The notes under the pieces are model-generated. The model worked only from the letters and a program-made list of their open reading frames with translations, ran no database searches and had not been told where the DNA came from. From assembly GCA_964483155.1 (NCBI GenBank), contig CAZAAC010000061.1, forward strand, positions 1-11,819: a stretch of DNA of 11,819 nt. The letters are read 5' to 3'. Positions 1 to 7,440 of the stretch are shown here, in pieces. The stretch is from JAAYYM01 sp964483155. Its GTDB lineage: Bacteria; Bacillota; Clostridia; Lachnospirales; Lachnospiraceae. Position 1 is the first letter of the stretch; each line of letters starts with the position of its first letter. The translations under genes and the position numbers were made by a program.

Positions 1-1524
1 ATGAGGGCGTTTATAGCGTGGTAGCTGCTTACAAAAATCTTCTACCCGCTCCTCTGTCAGAATATACCCTTCTTTTGTTTCAATAATTGCTGCACTGACC
101 TCCCCGAGTCTCTTATCAGGAAGTCCAATGACTGCTACATCATGAACTGCTTCATTGGTACGAAGAAAATCTTCGATCTGCACAGGATAAATATTTTCGC
201 CACCACTGATAATGACATCTTTTTTTCTATCTACAAGAAGAATAAATCCATCCTCATCTTCCTTTGCCATATCTCCTGTATAAAGCCATCCGTCTGCGAG
301 CACTTCTTCTGTAGCTTTTTTGTCATGATAATAACATGTCATGACTCCAGGCCCTTTCACTGCAAGTTCCCCTACTTCACCACGCACAACACTTTGTCTT
401 TTTTCATCTACGATTTTAACTTCCCAACCATATCCTGCCTTACCGATTGTTCCTACTTTATGAATGTTCTCCACTCCAAGATGAACACAACCAGGTCCAA
501 TGGATTCACTCAGACCATAGTTTGTATCATACTCATGGTTCGGAAATAGTTCTTTCCATTTTCTAACTAGGCTAGGTGGCACTGGCTGTGCACCTATGTG
601 CATCAGTCTCCACTGTGACAGCTTATACTCGTTTAGCTTTATGCGACCACTATCAATCGCCTCTATGATATCTTGCGCCCATGGAACCAAAAGCCATACA
701 ATCGTACACTGTTCCTTAGAAACAGCGTCAAATATAAACTCTGGCTTTGTTCCCTTTAATAATACTGCTTTACTACCAGAAATCAGACTGCCAAACCAAT
801 GCATCTTTGCTCCTGTATGATATAAAGGAGGAATACACAAAAAAACATCATTCTTTGTCTGTCCATGGTGATTTTGCTCGACTTCACATGAATGCATCAA
901 ACTTAAATGCTTATGCAAAATTGCCTTTGGAAATCCTGTTGTTCCAGAAGAAAAATAAATTGCAGCGTCATCCTCATCCTTGATTTCAATTCCAATTGCC
1001 TGACTTGATTGATTCGCTGCTAATGATGTGTAATCGTCTGCAAAAGAGGGACAGTTATCCCCAACATAAATCATAAGTCGCTTTTTACTAACTTCTTCTG
1101 CTATTTCCTCAATACGTCCAATAAACTCTGGTCCAAACACTAATGCATCTGCCTGTGCAAGCTTCACACAATATAAAATTTCGTCCGATGCATATCTAAA
1201 ATTTAATGGAACAGCAAGTGCCCCAGTTTTTAAAATACCAAAATAGATAGGAAGCCACTCCAAACAATTCATCATTAAGATTGCTACTTTGTCCCCTTTA
1301 TGAATTCCACGGCTGATTAATAAATTTGCAAATCGATTGGCTTTTTCATTAAATACACTCCACGTAATCTCTCTTCTATAATGCACTTTTGAGTTTGGTT
1401 CCATCAATTCGTATTCTTTCCATGTAACACGCCTGTCTTCTTTAATCTCTGGATTAATTTCAACTAGGCATATATCATTGCCATATTCGCGTGCATTTCT
1501 CTCCAAAAGTTCTGTAATTGGCAT
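1..1524 (-). CDS. AMP-forming acyl-CoA ligase (class I adenylate-forming), C-terminus beyond window edge
   Basis: The reverse strand is open for 508 codons from ATG at 1524 to base 1 with no stop, so the 3' end lies outside the window. The protein is a class I adenylate-forming enzyme: it would activate a carboxylic acid with ATP to an acyl-AMP and transfer it to CoA. Visible core motifs are the phosphate-binding loop YFSSGTTGFPK (residues 190-200), NYGLSES (335-341), TGD (416-418), the hinge D432-R433 and GGENIYP (441-447). The C-terminal subdomain is entered (LPRYKRP at 501-507), but the GK motif with the catalytic lysine, expected within roughly the next 20 residues, is cut off. The N-terminus carries an extra ~30-residue segment before the usual ITW...NEKANRFANLL, which I recall from clostridial AMP-binding proteins. 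AAGGAG at 1533-1538 sits 8 nt before the ATG. The substrate (fatty, aromatic, carnitine-like or other acid) cannot be read from the sequence. Confidence 0.9.
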   Translation of the reverse strand, partial: MPITELLERNAREYGNDICLVEINPEIKEDRRVTWKEYELMEPNSKVHYRREITWSVFNEKANRFANLLISRGIHKGDKVAILMMNCLEWLPIYFGILKTGALAVPLNFRYASDEILYCVKLAQADALVFGPEFIGRIEEIAEEVSKKRLMIYVGDNCPSFADDYTSLAANQSSQAIGIEIKDEDDAAIYFSSGTTGFPKAILHKHLSLMHSCEVEQNHHGQTKNDVFLCIPPLYHTGAKMHWFGSLISGSKAVLLKGTKPEFIFDAVSKEQCTIVWLLVPWAQDIIEAIDSGRIKLNEYKLSQWRLMHIGAQPVPPSLVRKWKELFPNHEYDTNYGLSESIGPGCVHLGVENIHKVGTIGKAGYGWEVKIVDEKRQSVVRGEVGELAVKGPGVMTCYYHDKKATEEVLADGWLYTGDMAKEDEDGFILLVDRKKDVIISGGENIYPVQIEDFLRTNEAVHDVAVIGLPDKRLGEVSAAIIETKEGYILTEERVEDFCKQLPRYKRPH

Positions 1525-1593
1525 AATTGACTCTCCTTACCCTATAATAATGTATCATCTTTTTCTCTTTAACGCTTTTACTCGATAAAGTAT

Positions 1594-1622
1594 AATATAA
1601 CTTTTATTGACGTTGAAGTCAA
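1594..1622 (-). promoter_or_regulatory. Promoter of acyl-CoA ligase gene with inverted repeat over the -35
   Basis: On the reverse strand TTGACT (1622-1617), a 17-nt spacer and TATATT (1599-1594) form a strong sigma-A-like promoter about 70 nt upstream of the ATG at 1524. The -35 is embedded in an inverted repeat, TTGAC-N6-GTCAA, at 1607-1622, which could be an operator for an unidentified repressor or could be chance. The promoter lies between the ligase and the upstream co-oriented ABC-F gene, so the ligase is probably transcribed on its own. I see no clear terminator between 1525 and 1650. Confidence 0.65.
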
Positions 1623-1650
1623 GACCAAAACCTCTTTCGCATGTGCAATC

Positions 1651-3636
1651 TCATACCTTCTCTAAAGAAGTAAGTTCATCCCACTTTGTCATTAATTCTA
1701 GTAGCAGAGACTCCTGCTCTGAGATCTCCTCATGTATTGCCTGTAGACGCAAATAATCAGCAGCAACTTCTGGATTCATCAATTCATCTTTCTTGCTTTG
1801 AATCTGCTTCTCACATGCACTCATTTCCTCTTCTATTTTTTTAATCTTACGTTCTTGCTTTGCCTTTTCTTTCCCTGGATTATAATACTTTGATTCTACA
1901 TCAGAGACATCAATTGCCACTCTATTTTTTTTCTGTTTGTTCATTTCAGTCTTTTTTCCTGATTCCACAGTCTTTTCTGCGCAATCCCCATTTTTAGCTG
2001 CTTCTATTTCCTCCCTATATTGATCATATCCATATTGATATATTTTATAGGAATGAGATGTCATTTCACTCGTTTCTTGCGAATTGCTTTTATCCATAAC
2101 CAATAACGTATCGGAAACCTGTTTTATGAAATATCTATCATGTGATACAAAAATAAGTGTTCCAGAAAAATCTTTCAGCATAGATTCTAGTGTTTCTTTT
2201 CCAACTATGTCCATATGATTTGTTGGTTCGTCAAGAATAAGGAAATTGGGTTTACGCTTAAGTATCTTAGCAAGTGCTAATCTTACACGCTCACCACCTG
2301 AAAGCATACAAACTTTCTTATAGACCTCATCCTGGGTAAAAAGAAAGGCCCCTAGGCAGTTTCTGACTTCGGTCTGCATAAGTGTCGGAAATTCGTCCCA
2401 GAATTCATCTAATACCGTTTTTTCACTAGAATACTGTGCCATCTGCTGATCAAAATATCCCACTTCGACATTATTTCCAAAAGAATAGTATCCCGATAAA
2501 GGCTTTGTTTTTCCAACTAAAGTTTTTAATAAAGTCGATTTACCAATTCCATTTCCCCCGATGATACCCAACTTTTGTCCACGCTTCATTTCAAAAGATA
2601 TTTTTGCAATTGGCTCTTCATACCCTATTACCAGTTCTTTTATAGATAAAACATCCTTCCCCGTTTCCTTACCTGGTTCAAAGCTTGTATGAAATGTTTT
2701 ATTATCATAACGATCTGGCGCTTCTACTATCTCCATATGCTCAATCTGCTTTAACTTAGAACGTGTCATTGCCACTTTTGTCGGTTTGTTTTTAAATCGA
2801 TCAATAATGGCTGTCAATCTCTCAATTTCTTTTTGCTGTGCAATATAATCTTTCATCTGTTTGTTATAATTGATTCTTTTTCTTTCCATAAATGCCGTAT
2901 AATTACCAGGATATTTTTTTATTGTGTGATGCTCTATCTCATATACGACATCTACCACTTTATCCAGAAACATACGATCATGTGATACAATCACAACTGC
3001 ACGATTATAATTTGCCAGATACTTTTCAAGCCACTCAATCGTAGTAATATCTAAATGATTTGTCGGTTCATCTAAAAGCAGAATATCGGGTTTGCTTAGC
3101 AGTAATTTGATAAAAGCAAGTTTTGTTTTCTGACCTCCTGAAAATTCACTTAATTTCTTTTCTTTATCTACAAGTTCAAATTGAAAGCTACGCAACATCG
3201 TATCATATTCTTTTTCATAATAATATCCACCTAGATCTGTAAAGGTTTCTTCTAATTTAGTATATTCTGCTATTTTCTGCTCGGTTGCATCCGTTTCTAA
3301 TTCCGTGACCAATACCTTCATACGCATTTTCATCTCTAAGATAGGTGCAAAAACCTTTCTGATTTCTGCATCTAACGTTAATGTCTCGTCGTCAAACGTC
3401 AGCTGCTTCAGATACCCAATAGTCGGGTTTCCTGCTTTTGTAATCGATATATTTTCATCACTTTCTCTTTTAGATAAATCCACTTCACCTGTGATCAGCT
3501 TAAGCAAGGTAGTCTTTCCGCAACCATTTCTCCCTACTACCGCGATTTTTTCCGTGTTCTTAATCTCAAAATTTATATTCTCGAGTATAGTGTCAGCCGC
3601 AAAACGAACGGCACCATTACATATCTGATATAACAT
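1651..3636 (-). CDS. ABC-F family ATPase (ribosome-associated translation factor, YdiF-like)
   Basis: The 661-residue protein has two ABC ATPase domains in tandem and no membrane segments, the hallmark of ABC-F proteins, which bind the ribosomal E site rather than transport. Domain 1: Walker A GRNGCGKT (35-42), signature FSGGQ (165-169), Walker B plus catalytic Glu ILLLDE (185-190) and PTNHLD (191-196). Domain 2: Walker A GGNGIGKST (360-368), signature LSGGER (445-450), FLILDE (465-470) and PTNHMD. The inter-domain linker (about 243-305) is basic, helical and contains RFKNKPTKVAMTRSKLKQIE, as in the P-site-tRNA interaction motif. A lysine/glutamate-rich coiled coil (about 575-655) forms the C-terminal extension. 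The linker looks short, closer to housekeeping ABC-Fs than to antibiotic-resistance ABC-Fs with long loops, though I cannot exclude ribosome protection. ATG at 3636 follows GGAG (3647-3650) by 10 nt. It is divergent from the TetR/exporter operon. Confidence 0.92.
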   Translation of the reverse strand: MLYQICNGAVRFAADTILENINFEIKNTEKIAVVGRNGCGKTTLLKLITGEVDLSKRESDENISITKAGNPTIGYLKQLTFDDETLTLDAEIRKVFAPILEMKMRMKVLVTELETDATEQKIAEYTKLEETFTDLGGYYYEKEYDTMLRSFQFELVDKEKKLSEFSGGQKTKLAFIKLLLSKPDILLLDEPTNHLDITTIEWLEKYLANYNRAVVIVSHDRMFLDKVVDVVYEIEHHTIKKYPGNYTAFMERKRINYNKQMKDYIAQQKEIERLTAIIDRFKNKPTKVAMTRSKLKQIEHMEIVEAPDRYDNKTFHTSFEPGKETGKDVLSIKELVIGYEEPIAKISFEMKRGQKLGIIGGNGIGKSTLLKTLVGKTKPLSGYYSFGNNVEVGYFDQQMAQYSSEKTVLDEFWDEFPTLMQTEVRNCLGAFLFTQDEVYKKVCMLSGGERVRLALAKILKRKPNFLILDEPTNHMDIVGKETLESMLKDFSGTLIFVSHDRYFIKQVSDTLLVMDKSNSQETSEMTSHSYKIYQYGYDQYREEIEAAKNGDCAEKTVESGKKTEMNKQKKNRVAIDVSDVESKYYNPGKEKAKQERKIKKIEEEMSACEKQIQSKKDELMNPEVAADYLRLQAIHEEISEQESLLLELMTKWDELTSLEKV

Positions 3637-3682
3637 ATCTTAATTTCTCCATATTCATAAAACATCATATCTCACTGTTATT

Positions 3683-3710
3683 ATTATAATCTAGTTTTTT
3701 CATTCGTCAA
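3683..3710 (-). promoter_or_regulatory. Promoter of ABC-F gene
   Basis: On the reverse strand TTGACG (3710-3705), a 16-nt spacer and a perfect TATAAT (3688-3683) lie about 47 nt upstream of the ABC-F start codon. It is arranged back-to-back with the TetR promoter, with about 30 bp between the two -35 elements, so a repressor bound at 3769-3792 need not block it. Confidence 0.7.
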
Positions 3711-3740
3711 CTTTTACCTCTATTTTTCATTCAATTTTAC

Positions 3741-3769
3741 TTGACAAAACTGTTTATGCGATTTATTAT
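3741..3769 (+). promoter_or_regulatory. Promoter of TetR/ABC exporter operon
   Basis: A perfect -35 TTGACA (3741-3746), a 17-nt spacer and TATTAT (3764-3769) form a near-consensus sigma-A promoter about 75 nt before the TetR start at 3845. The -10 abuts the inverted repeat at 3769-3792. A strong promoter directly followed by an operator fits a repressed, inducible operon. Confidence 0.7.
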
Positions 3770-3792
3770 GACCATATAATACTTTTTGGTCA
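3769..3792 (+). promoter_or_regulatory. Probable TetR operator, TGACCA-N12-TGGTCA
   Basis: Perfect 6-bp inverted arms TGACCA (3769-3774) and TGGTCA (3787-3792) are separated by an AT-rich 12-nt spacer, giving a 24-bp dyad. It overlaps the last base of the -10 and covers the expected transcription start. The position and size are typical of autoregulatory TetR-family sites. Binding by the protein encoded immediately downstream is inferred. Confidence 0.6.
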
Positions 3793-3844
3793 AATAGTTT
3801 TTCTGTTTCTATTGTCTTCGCTATATAAGAAAAAAGGAGGATTT

Positions 3845-4465
3845 ATGCCAAAGTCTTATACAGAAAATGAACGAGCTATTATTAAAAAATCTTTGAAGCA
3901 GGAGGCTATGGACTGCATGCGCCTGTATGGTATTCGTAAAACAACAGTCGATGAACTTGTAAAACGTGTTCATATTCCAAAGGGAACCTTCTATTTGTTT
4001 TACGAATCAAAGGAATTACTGATGTTTGATGCTCTGAATGATTTTCACGATATCATTCAATCTGAAATTCTTCGCGACATACAAACAATAATATCTGAAG
4101 ATTGTATAAACGTAGATTGTCTGACCCAGCTATTCACTAGATTTTTCATAAAATCAGAAAATGATTTTTTGCCCCAACTTCTTTTCAGCGGTGAGCTCGA
4201 ATTGCTTATGCGAAAATTGCCACCAGAAGTCGTCGCCAGCCATCATGAAAAAGATGATATGAGTGTCGGAAAATTACTACAATCTTTTCCGGGCATAAAT
4301 GTCGATGAAAAAACAGCTGAAATATATAGTGCAGCATTTCGTGCCGTATTTTTATCTATTCTACATAAGCGTGAAATCGGCGAAAAATTATTTTATGAAA
4401 GTCTGGAATTAATGCTACGGGGACTTATTATACAAATCATGGAGGTTACAAAGAAAAATGATTAA
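3845..4465 (+). CDS. TetR/AcrR family transcriptional repressor of the adjacent ABC exporter
   Basis: The protein of 206 residues has an N-terminal TetR DNA-binding domain: helix-turn-helix around residues 31-52 with TTVDELVKRVHIPKGTFYLF, followed by the typical YESKELL. The C-terminal part (about 60-206) is helical and family-variable, as expected for the ligand-binding and dimerisation domain; the inducer cannot be read. I chose ATG 3845 because GGAGG at 3836-3840 immediately precedes it. The same frame is open upstream to a TTG at 3812, which would put the ribosome binding site inside the gene and add 11 unlikely residues. The gene overlaps the next ATPase gene by 8 nt, so translation is coupled and the regulator is the first gene of its own target operon. 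The dyad at 3769-3792 suggests autorepression. Confidence 0.9.
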   Translation: MPKSYTENERAIIKKSLKQEAMDCMRLYGIRKTTVDELVKRVHIPKGTFYLFYESKELLMFDALNDFHDIIQSEILRDIQTIISEDCINVDCLTQLFTRFFIKSENDFLPQLLFSGELELLMRKLPPEVVASHHEKDDMSVGKLLQSFPGINVDEKTAEIYSAAFRAVFLSILHKREIGEKLFYESLELMLRGLIIQIMEVTKKND

Positions 4466-5303
4466 AACGCAGGATTTGGCATTTAGTTATACAAATAAAC
4501 CTTTTATTGAAAATATTGATTTTGAAGTTGCAACTGGTGAGATATTTGGTTTTCTAGGCCCTTCTGGTGCGGGAAAAAGTACTCTGCAGAAAATATTGAC
4601 AGGACTTATCACAAATTATAAGGGACATGCAATCATAAATGGAACAGAGAGCAAAAAGCATGATCATCTTTTTTATGAAGATATTGGTGTGGATTTTGAA
4701 TTTCCAAGCTTATATGAAAAATTAACGGCACGTGAAAATTTAAAGTATTTTGCTTCCCTTTATTGTGGGGAAAAAAGAAATATAGATGAGTTACTTGATA
4801 TGATAGGACTAAACGGTCATGGTGACAAACGGATATCCGACTATTCCAAGGGGATGAAGTCTCGTTTAAATTTTGTCAAAGCTCTGATTCATAATCCTGG
4901 CATTCTATTTCTTGATGAACCGACAAGTGGTCTGGATCCGTCCAATAGTAGGATTATGAAAAATATTATTTTAGAGGAAAAGAAAAAAGGGAAAACCATT
5001 ATATTGACAACGCATAATATGTTAGATGCAACAGAATTGTGTGACAGAGTTGCCTTCATAATAGATGGTAAAATTGCTGCCCTAGATACACCACATAATC
5101 TGATTATGCAAAAGGGAGCAACTAAAATAAAATATTCTTATATGGAAAACGGCGAGCAATGGGGTGACTGTATTTTGCAACAAAGTAGCCTTGATACAAA
5201 GTTGCAGTCTTTATTGTCGGAAAATAGAATTCTGTCTATTCACAGTAGCGAGCCAACACTTAATGATATTTTTATTGAGATTACGGGGAGAGAATTACAA
5301 TGA
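4458..5303 (+). CDS. ABC transporter ATP-binding protein (exporter type)
   Basis: A 281-residue single ABC ATPase that would power export through the two permeases encoded next. Visible motifs: Walker A GPSGAGKST (34-42), Walker B ILFLDE (149-154), D-loop SGLD (157-160) and switch histidine H186 in TTHNM. The signature is degenerate, YSKGM (129-133) in place of LSGGQ, and the Q-loop position reads DFEFPSLYEKLT without a glutamine. Both variations occur in the drug/antibiotic-exporter branch (CcmA/DrrA-like) as I know it, so they do not imply inactivity. The C-terminal ~60 residues resemble the accessory domain of that branch. It overlaps the TetR gene by 8 nt and ends in an ATGA overlap with the first permease. 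GGAGG at 4441-4445 is 12 nt from the start, long for an SD, so coupled translation is likely. Substrate unknown. Confidence 0.92.
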   Translation: MIKTQDLAFSYTNKPFIENIDFEVATGEIFGFLGPSGAGKSTLQKILTGLITNYKGHAIINGTESKKHDHLFYEDIGVDFEFPSLYEKLTARENLKYFASLYCGEKRNIDELLDMIGLNGHGDKRISDYSKGMKSRLNFVKALIHNPGILFLDEPTSGLDPSNSRIMKNIILEEKKKGKTIILTTHNMLDATELCDRVAFIIDGKIAALDTPHNLIMQKGATKIKYSYMENGEQWGDCILQQSSLDTKLQSLLSENRILSIHSSEPTLNDIFIEITGRELQ

Positions 5304-5983
5304 GAATCAAAAACTTATTCCTGGGAGATATTAGATTTCAAATGAAATATGGGTTCTATTTTGTATATGCTGTTTTATCTATTTTGTATATTTTTCTGCT
5401 TCATTCACTTCCTGAAAGTTTTCGTGAAAAAGCAGCAGTAATTATGATACTTACTGATCCTGCGACATTGGGATTGTTCTTTATAGGTGCCATTGTATTA
5501 TTAGAGAAAAGCCAATGTGTACTTAATTCTCTCGCTGTTTCTCCAATAAAAGCGAACGAATTCATTTTGTCAAAAGTATTATCTTTAAGTATCATCAGTA
5601 CTATTGTTGGCATTATTCTTGCTTTAGCTGCAGATATCATAAATATAGGTTATGTTATCATTGGCACATTTTTAGGTGCTGCTATCTTTACACTGGCAGG
5701 ATTAATTATCGCCAGTAAAATTTCAACTCTAAATCAATTTATTATTACAACAGTTCCTATAGAAATAATTGGCTTAATACCGCCTCTTTTTTACCTGTTT
5801 GGCGTACGTTTTTCATGGATGCGTCTACATCCAGGCTGTGTGTTAATTGATTATTTCATGGGCAATAGTGAGAATGCAATTCAAAATATAGTCGTATTGA
5901 TGGTATGGATTAGTATCCTTTATTTTCTGTCATGCCGGGCTATCAAAAAAATGTTACGTAGTATAGGAGGGGTAAAATTATGA
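5300..5983 (+). CDS. ABC transporter permease, first subunit
   Basis: A 227-residue membrane protein with about six hydrophobic segments, approximately at 14-36, 44-68, 88-112, 114-140, 145-170 and 198-217. It follows a short basic N-terminus (MRIKNLF), as in ABC-2 type exporters with small permeases. Start ATG 5300 overlaps the ATPase stop in ATGA, and it overlaps the second permease the same way at 5980-5983. Two different small permeases with one ATPase is the layout of the mycobacterial Rv2686c-Rv2688c fluoroquinolone exporter. Clostridial homologues are sometimes named after that system, but the resemblance here is by layout and memory only, and I do not assign a drug. Confidence 0.85.
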   Translation: MRIKNLFLGDIRFQMKYGFYFVYAVLSILYIFLLHSLPESFREKAAVIMILTDPATLGLFFIGAIVLLEKSQCVLNSLAVSPIKANEFILSKVLSLSIISTIVGIILALAADIINIGYVIIGTFLGAAIFTLAGLIIASKISTLNQFIITTVPIEIIGLIPPLFYLFGVRFSWMRLHPGCVLIDYFMGNSENAIQNIVVLMVWISILYFLSCRAIKKMLRSIGGVKL

Positions 5984-6708
5984 AAATTCATATATCTAAA
6001 TACTACTTTTCAATATTGGATTTACTCAAGCAAATTTCAAAAGACGCTATGCTTGCATTGGTTTGTTTCACTCCCTTTTTATGTGGCTCTCTTTTTAGAT
6101 TCGGTATTCCCGCATTAGAACTATTATTAATGAAAACCTTTGGTTTTTCTGAATCACTTATGCCTTATGCACTTTTATTTGATTTGTTTTTAGCGATTTT
6201 AACCCCGACTATGTACTGCTTTGTTGCAGCAATGGTATTGCTTGAAGAAATAGATAATAAAATAGCAGGTTATATGGCTGTGACACCGCTTGGTATAAAA
6301 GGATATCTTGCATCCAGACTGGTTTTTCCCGCAGCTGCAGCACTATTTGTATCCATAATAGCATTAAAACTATTCTCTCTGTCAGATTTAAGTATGCTTA
6401 CAATTATAGAGATTTCTTTTCTTGCATCATTAAATGGTTTAATTGTATCCTTAATGGTTGTTGCAATCTCTGCAAATAAAGTAGAGGGTATGGCAATCAC
6501 AAAAATGAGTGGTCTTCTCATGCTTGGTGTTGTAATCCCTTTTTTCGTAAAAGAAAATGTACAATATCTTGGCGGATTTATGCCTTCTTTTTGGCTTGCC
6601 AGATTTGTACAATATGATTCCTTTCTCGCTTATATAATGAGTGCATTTACAGCTCTCCTATGGATTGGACTTTTATGGAAGAAATTTGAACAAAAAATAA
6701 GGGAATGA
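5980..6708 (+). CDS. ABC transporter permease, second subunit
   Basis: A 242-residue hydrophobic protein with about six predicted membrane segments, roughly at 24-46, 62-87, 108-128, 133-163, 172-190 and 213-233, and a basic tail (KKFEQKIRE) expected on the cytoplasmic side. The motif VLLEEIDNKIAGYMAVTPLG after segment 2 parallels VLLEKSQCVLNSLAVSPI in the first permease at the same place, so the two subunits look like diverged paralogues that could form the heterodimeric pore. A strong AGGAGGGG (5965-5972) lies 7 nt before the start, and ATG 5980 overlaps the previous stop. It is the last gene of the TetR operon and converges on the NiaR gene with a 25-nt gap. Confidence 0.85.
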   Translation: MKIHISKYYFSILDLLKQISKDAMLALVCFTPFLCGSLFRFGIPALELLLMKTFGFSESLMPYALLFDLFLAILTPTMYCFVAAMVLLEEIDNKIAGYMAVTPLGIKGYLASRLVFPAAAALFVSIIALKLFSLSDLSMLTIIEISFLASLNGLIVSLMVVAISANKVEGMAITKMSGLLMLGVVIPFFVKENVQYLGGFMPSFWLARFVQYDSFLAYIMSAFTALLWIGLLWKKFEQKIRE

Positions 6709-6733
6709 AGCAAAAAAATCTTTCCGCGCTTTT

Positions 6734-7237
6734 TTAAAATCCTTCCCTTCTAAGTTCTGCTTCTATAATGTCAAGTTCCTCTTCGCTATTTGCCTCTATG
6801 ATATGTTCATGAACACCTTTTGAGATTTCCAGGAGAGGGATTCCTTTTTGCTCCTTGATTTTACTTATAAAATCTTTGACATCTTTACGATTTGCAATGA
6901 TAAGTTCAGCCGAAATGATACCATATATTGGATGTTCTACCAATACACTAAGCACTTTACCTCCATAATCAACGATTAAATTTAATTCCTTCTCTATCTC
7001 AGCTTTTGAATGTGTCACTTTAATATGCCTTTGGGGTCTGTGGTTTGTAGAATCTACCATCATATAACCTAATGTAGTAGGAATAATTACATATTTTTCA
7101 CTCCTGAGTAAAGCAATGTCCTGCACAATAACCTGGCGACTCACACCTGCCATTTTTGCGAGCTCAGCTCCAGAAATCGGCTGTCCGCTTTCTTGCAGTA
7201 TTTGTATTATTTTTACTCTTCGTTCTTGTCCATTCAT
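6734..7237 (-). CDS. niaR: NiaR (YrxA) type niacin-responsive transcriptional repressor
   Basis: The 167-residue protein has an N-terminal winged helix (about 1-60: ISGAELAKMAGVSRQVIVQDIALLR) and a C-terminal 3H domain (about 70-165). Candidate metal ligands are H76, E84, H143 and H145; H102 sits in HPIYG and the last two in GVHEHIIEA. As I recall the Thermotoga NiaR structure, nickel is bound by H79, E87, H146 and H148, and the spacing here is identical. In Bacillota this family represses NAD biosynthesis and niacin uptake genes when niacin is present. ATG 7237 is preceded by AAGGGAG (7249-7255) 11 nt away. It is divergent from the PTS-IIC-like gene at 7441 and shares a 203-bp regulatory region with it, which makes that membrane protein its likely target. 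No nadABC or pnc gene is in the window. Confidence 0.88.
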   Translation of the reverse strand: MNGQERRVKIIQILQESGQPISGAELAKMAGVSRQVIVQDIALLRSEKYVIIPTTLGYMMVDSTNHRPQRHIKVTHSKAEIEKELNLIVDYGGKVLSVLVEHPIYGIISAELIIANRKDVKDFISKIKEQKGIPLLEISKGVHEHIIEANSEEELDIIEAELRREGF

Positions 7238-7301
7238 AGCTTTACTAACTCCCTTCTGCCATTATGTTAATAATCCATTTATTTGCATTTTTATATTTTT
7301 T

Positions 7302-7330
7302 AGTATAACACGCAGTATGTCCTATTTCAA
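7302..7330 (-). promoter_or_regulatory. Promoter of niaR
   Basis: On the reverse strand TTGAAA (7330-7325), a 17-nt spacer and TATACT (7307-7302) preceded by TGT (extended -10) lie about 65 nt upstream of the NiaR start. Confidence 0.65.
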
Positions 7331-7372
7331 CATATTGCCATATTTTTGGTACTATCCTTCTCAATAATTATC

Positions 7373-7393
7373 TGTCTTGTCACTTGTATTGTC
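7373..7393 (+). promoter_or_regulatory. TGTC-rich repeat, candidate NiaR operator
   Basis: TGTC occurs at 7373-7376, 7378-7381 and 7390-7393, and CTTGT is repeated at 7376-7380 and 7383-7387. The cluster overlaps the -35 element of the PTS-IIC-like gene, a place where a bound repressor would block transcription. NiaR sites in Bacillota are, as I remember, rich in TGTC/GACA, but I cannot recall the consensus well enough to score this one. Confidence 0.35.
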
Positions 7394-7412
7394 TTTATTG
7401 AAGGCGTATAAT
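7384..7412 (+). promoter_or_regulatory. Promoter of PTS-IIC-like gene
   Basis: TTGTAT (7384-7389), a 17-nt spacer and a perfect TATAAT (7407-7412) lie 28 nt before the start codon at 7441, which leaves a short leader of about 20 nt and no room for a riboswitch. Confidence 0.65.
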
Positions 7413-7440
7413 ACAAAATAAAAACCACAGGAGAAATTGT

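Noticed and set aside
142..983. Forward-strand open frames at 142-549, 596-820 and 747-983
   Set aside because: They lie antisense to a fully motif-bearing acyl-CoA ligase frame and encode low-complexity, unfamiliar peptides without good ribosome binding sites.
1625..1650. Terminator after the ABC-F gene
   Set aside because: Only a tiny GCA-TG-TGC palindrome is present and there is no T tract in the direction of transcription.
3305..3628. Forward-strand frame inside the ABC-F gene
   Set aside because: It is antisense to the Walker A region of the ABC-F protein; the codon pattern is a shadow.
5401..6521. Reverse-strand frames at 5401-5640 and 6270-6521
   Set aside because: They are antisense to permease genes with clear membrane-protein character; no independent start signals.
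6708..6735. Possible terminator between the second permease and niaR (AAGC...GCTT then a T run)
   Set aside because: The stem is only 4-5 bp with a 16-nt loop; too weak to call, though a T run is present.
7116..7367. Forward-strand frame across the niaR start and intergenic region
   Set aside because: It overlaps the NiaR N-terminus and its promoter and encodes no recognisable domain.
7238..7440. Riboswitch upstream of the PTS-IIC-like gene
   Set aside because: The promoter lies 28 nt from the start codon, leaving too short a leader for a known riboswitch class.
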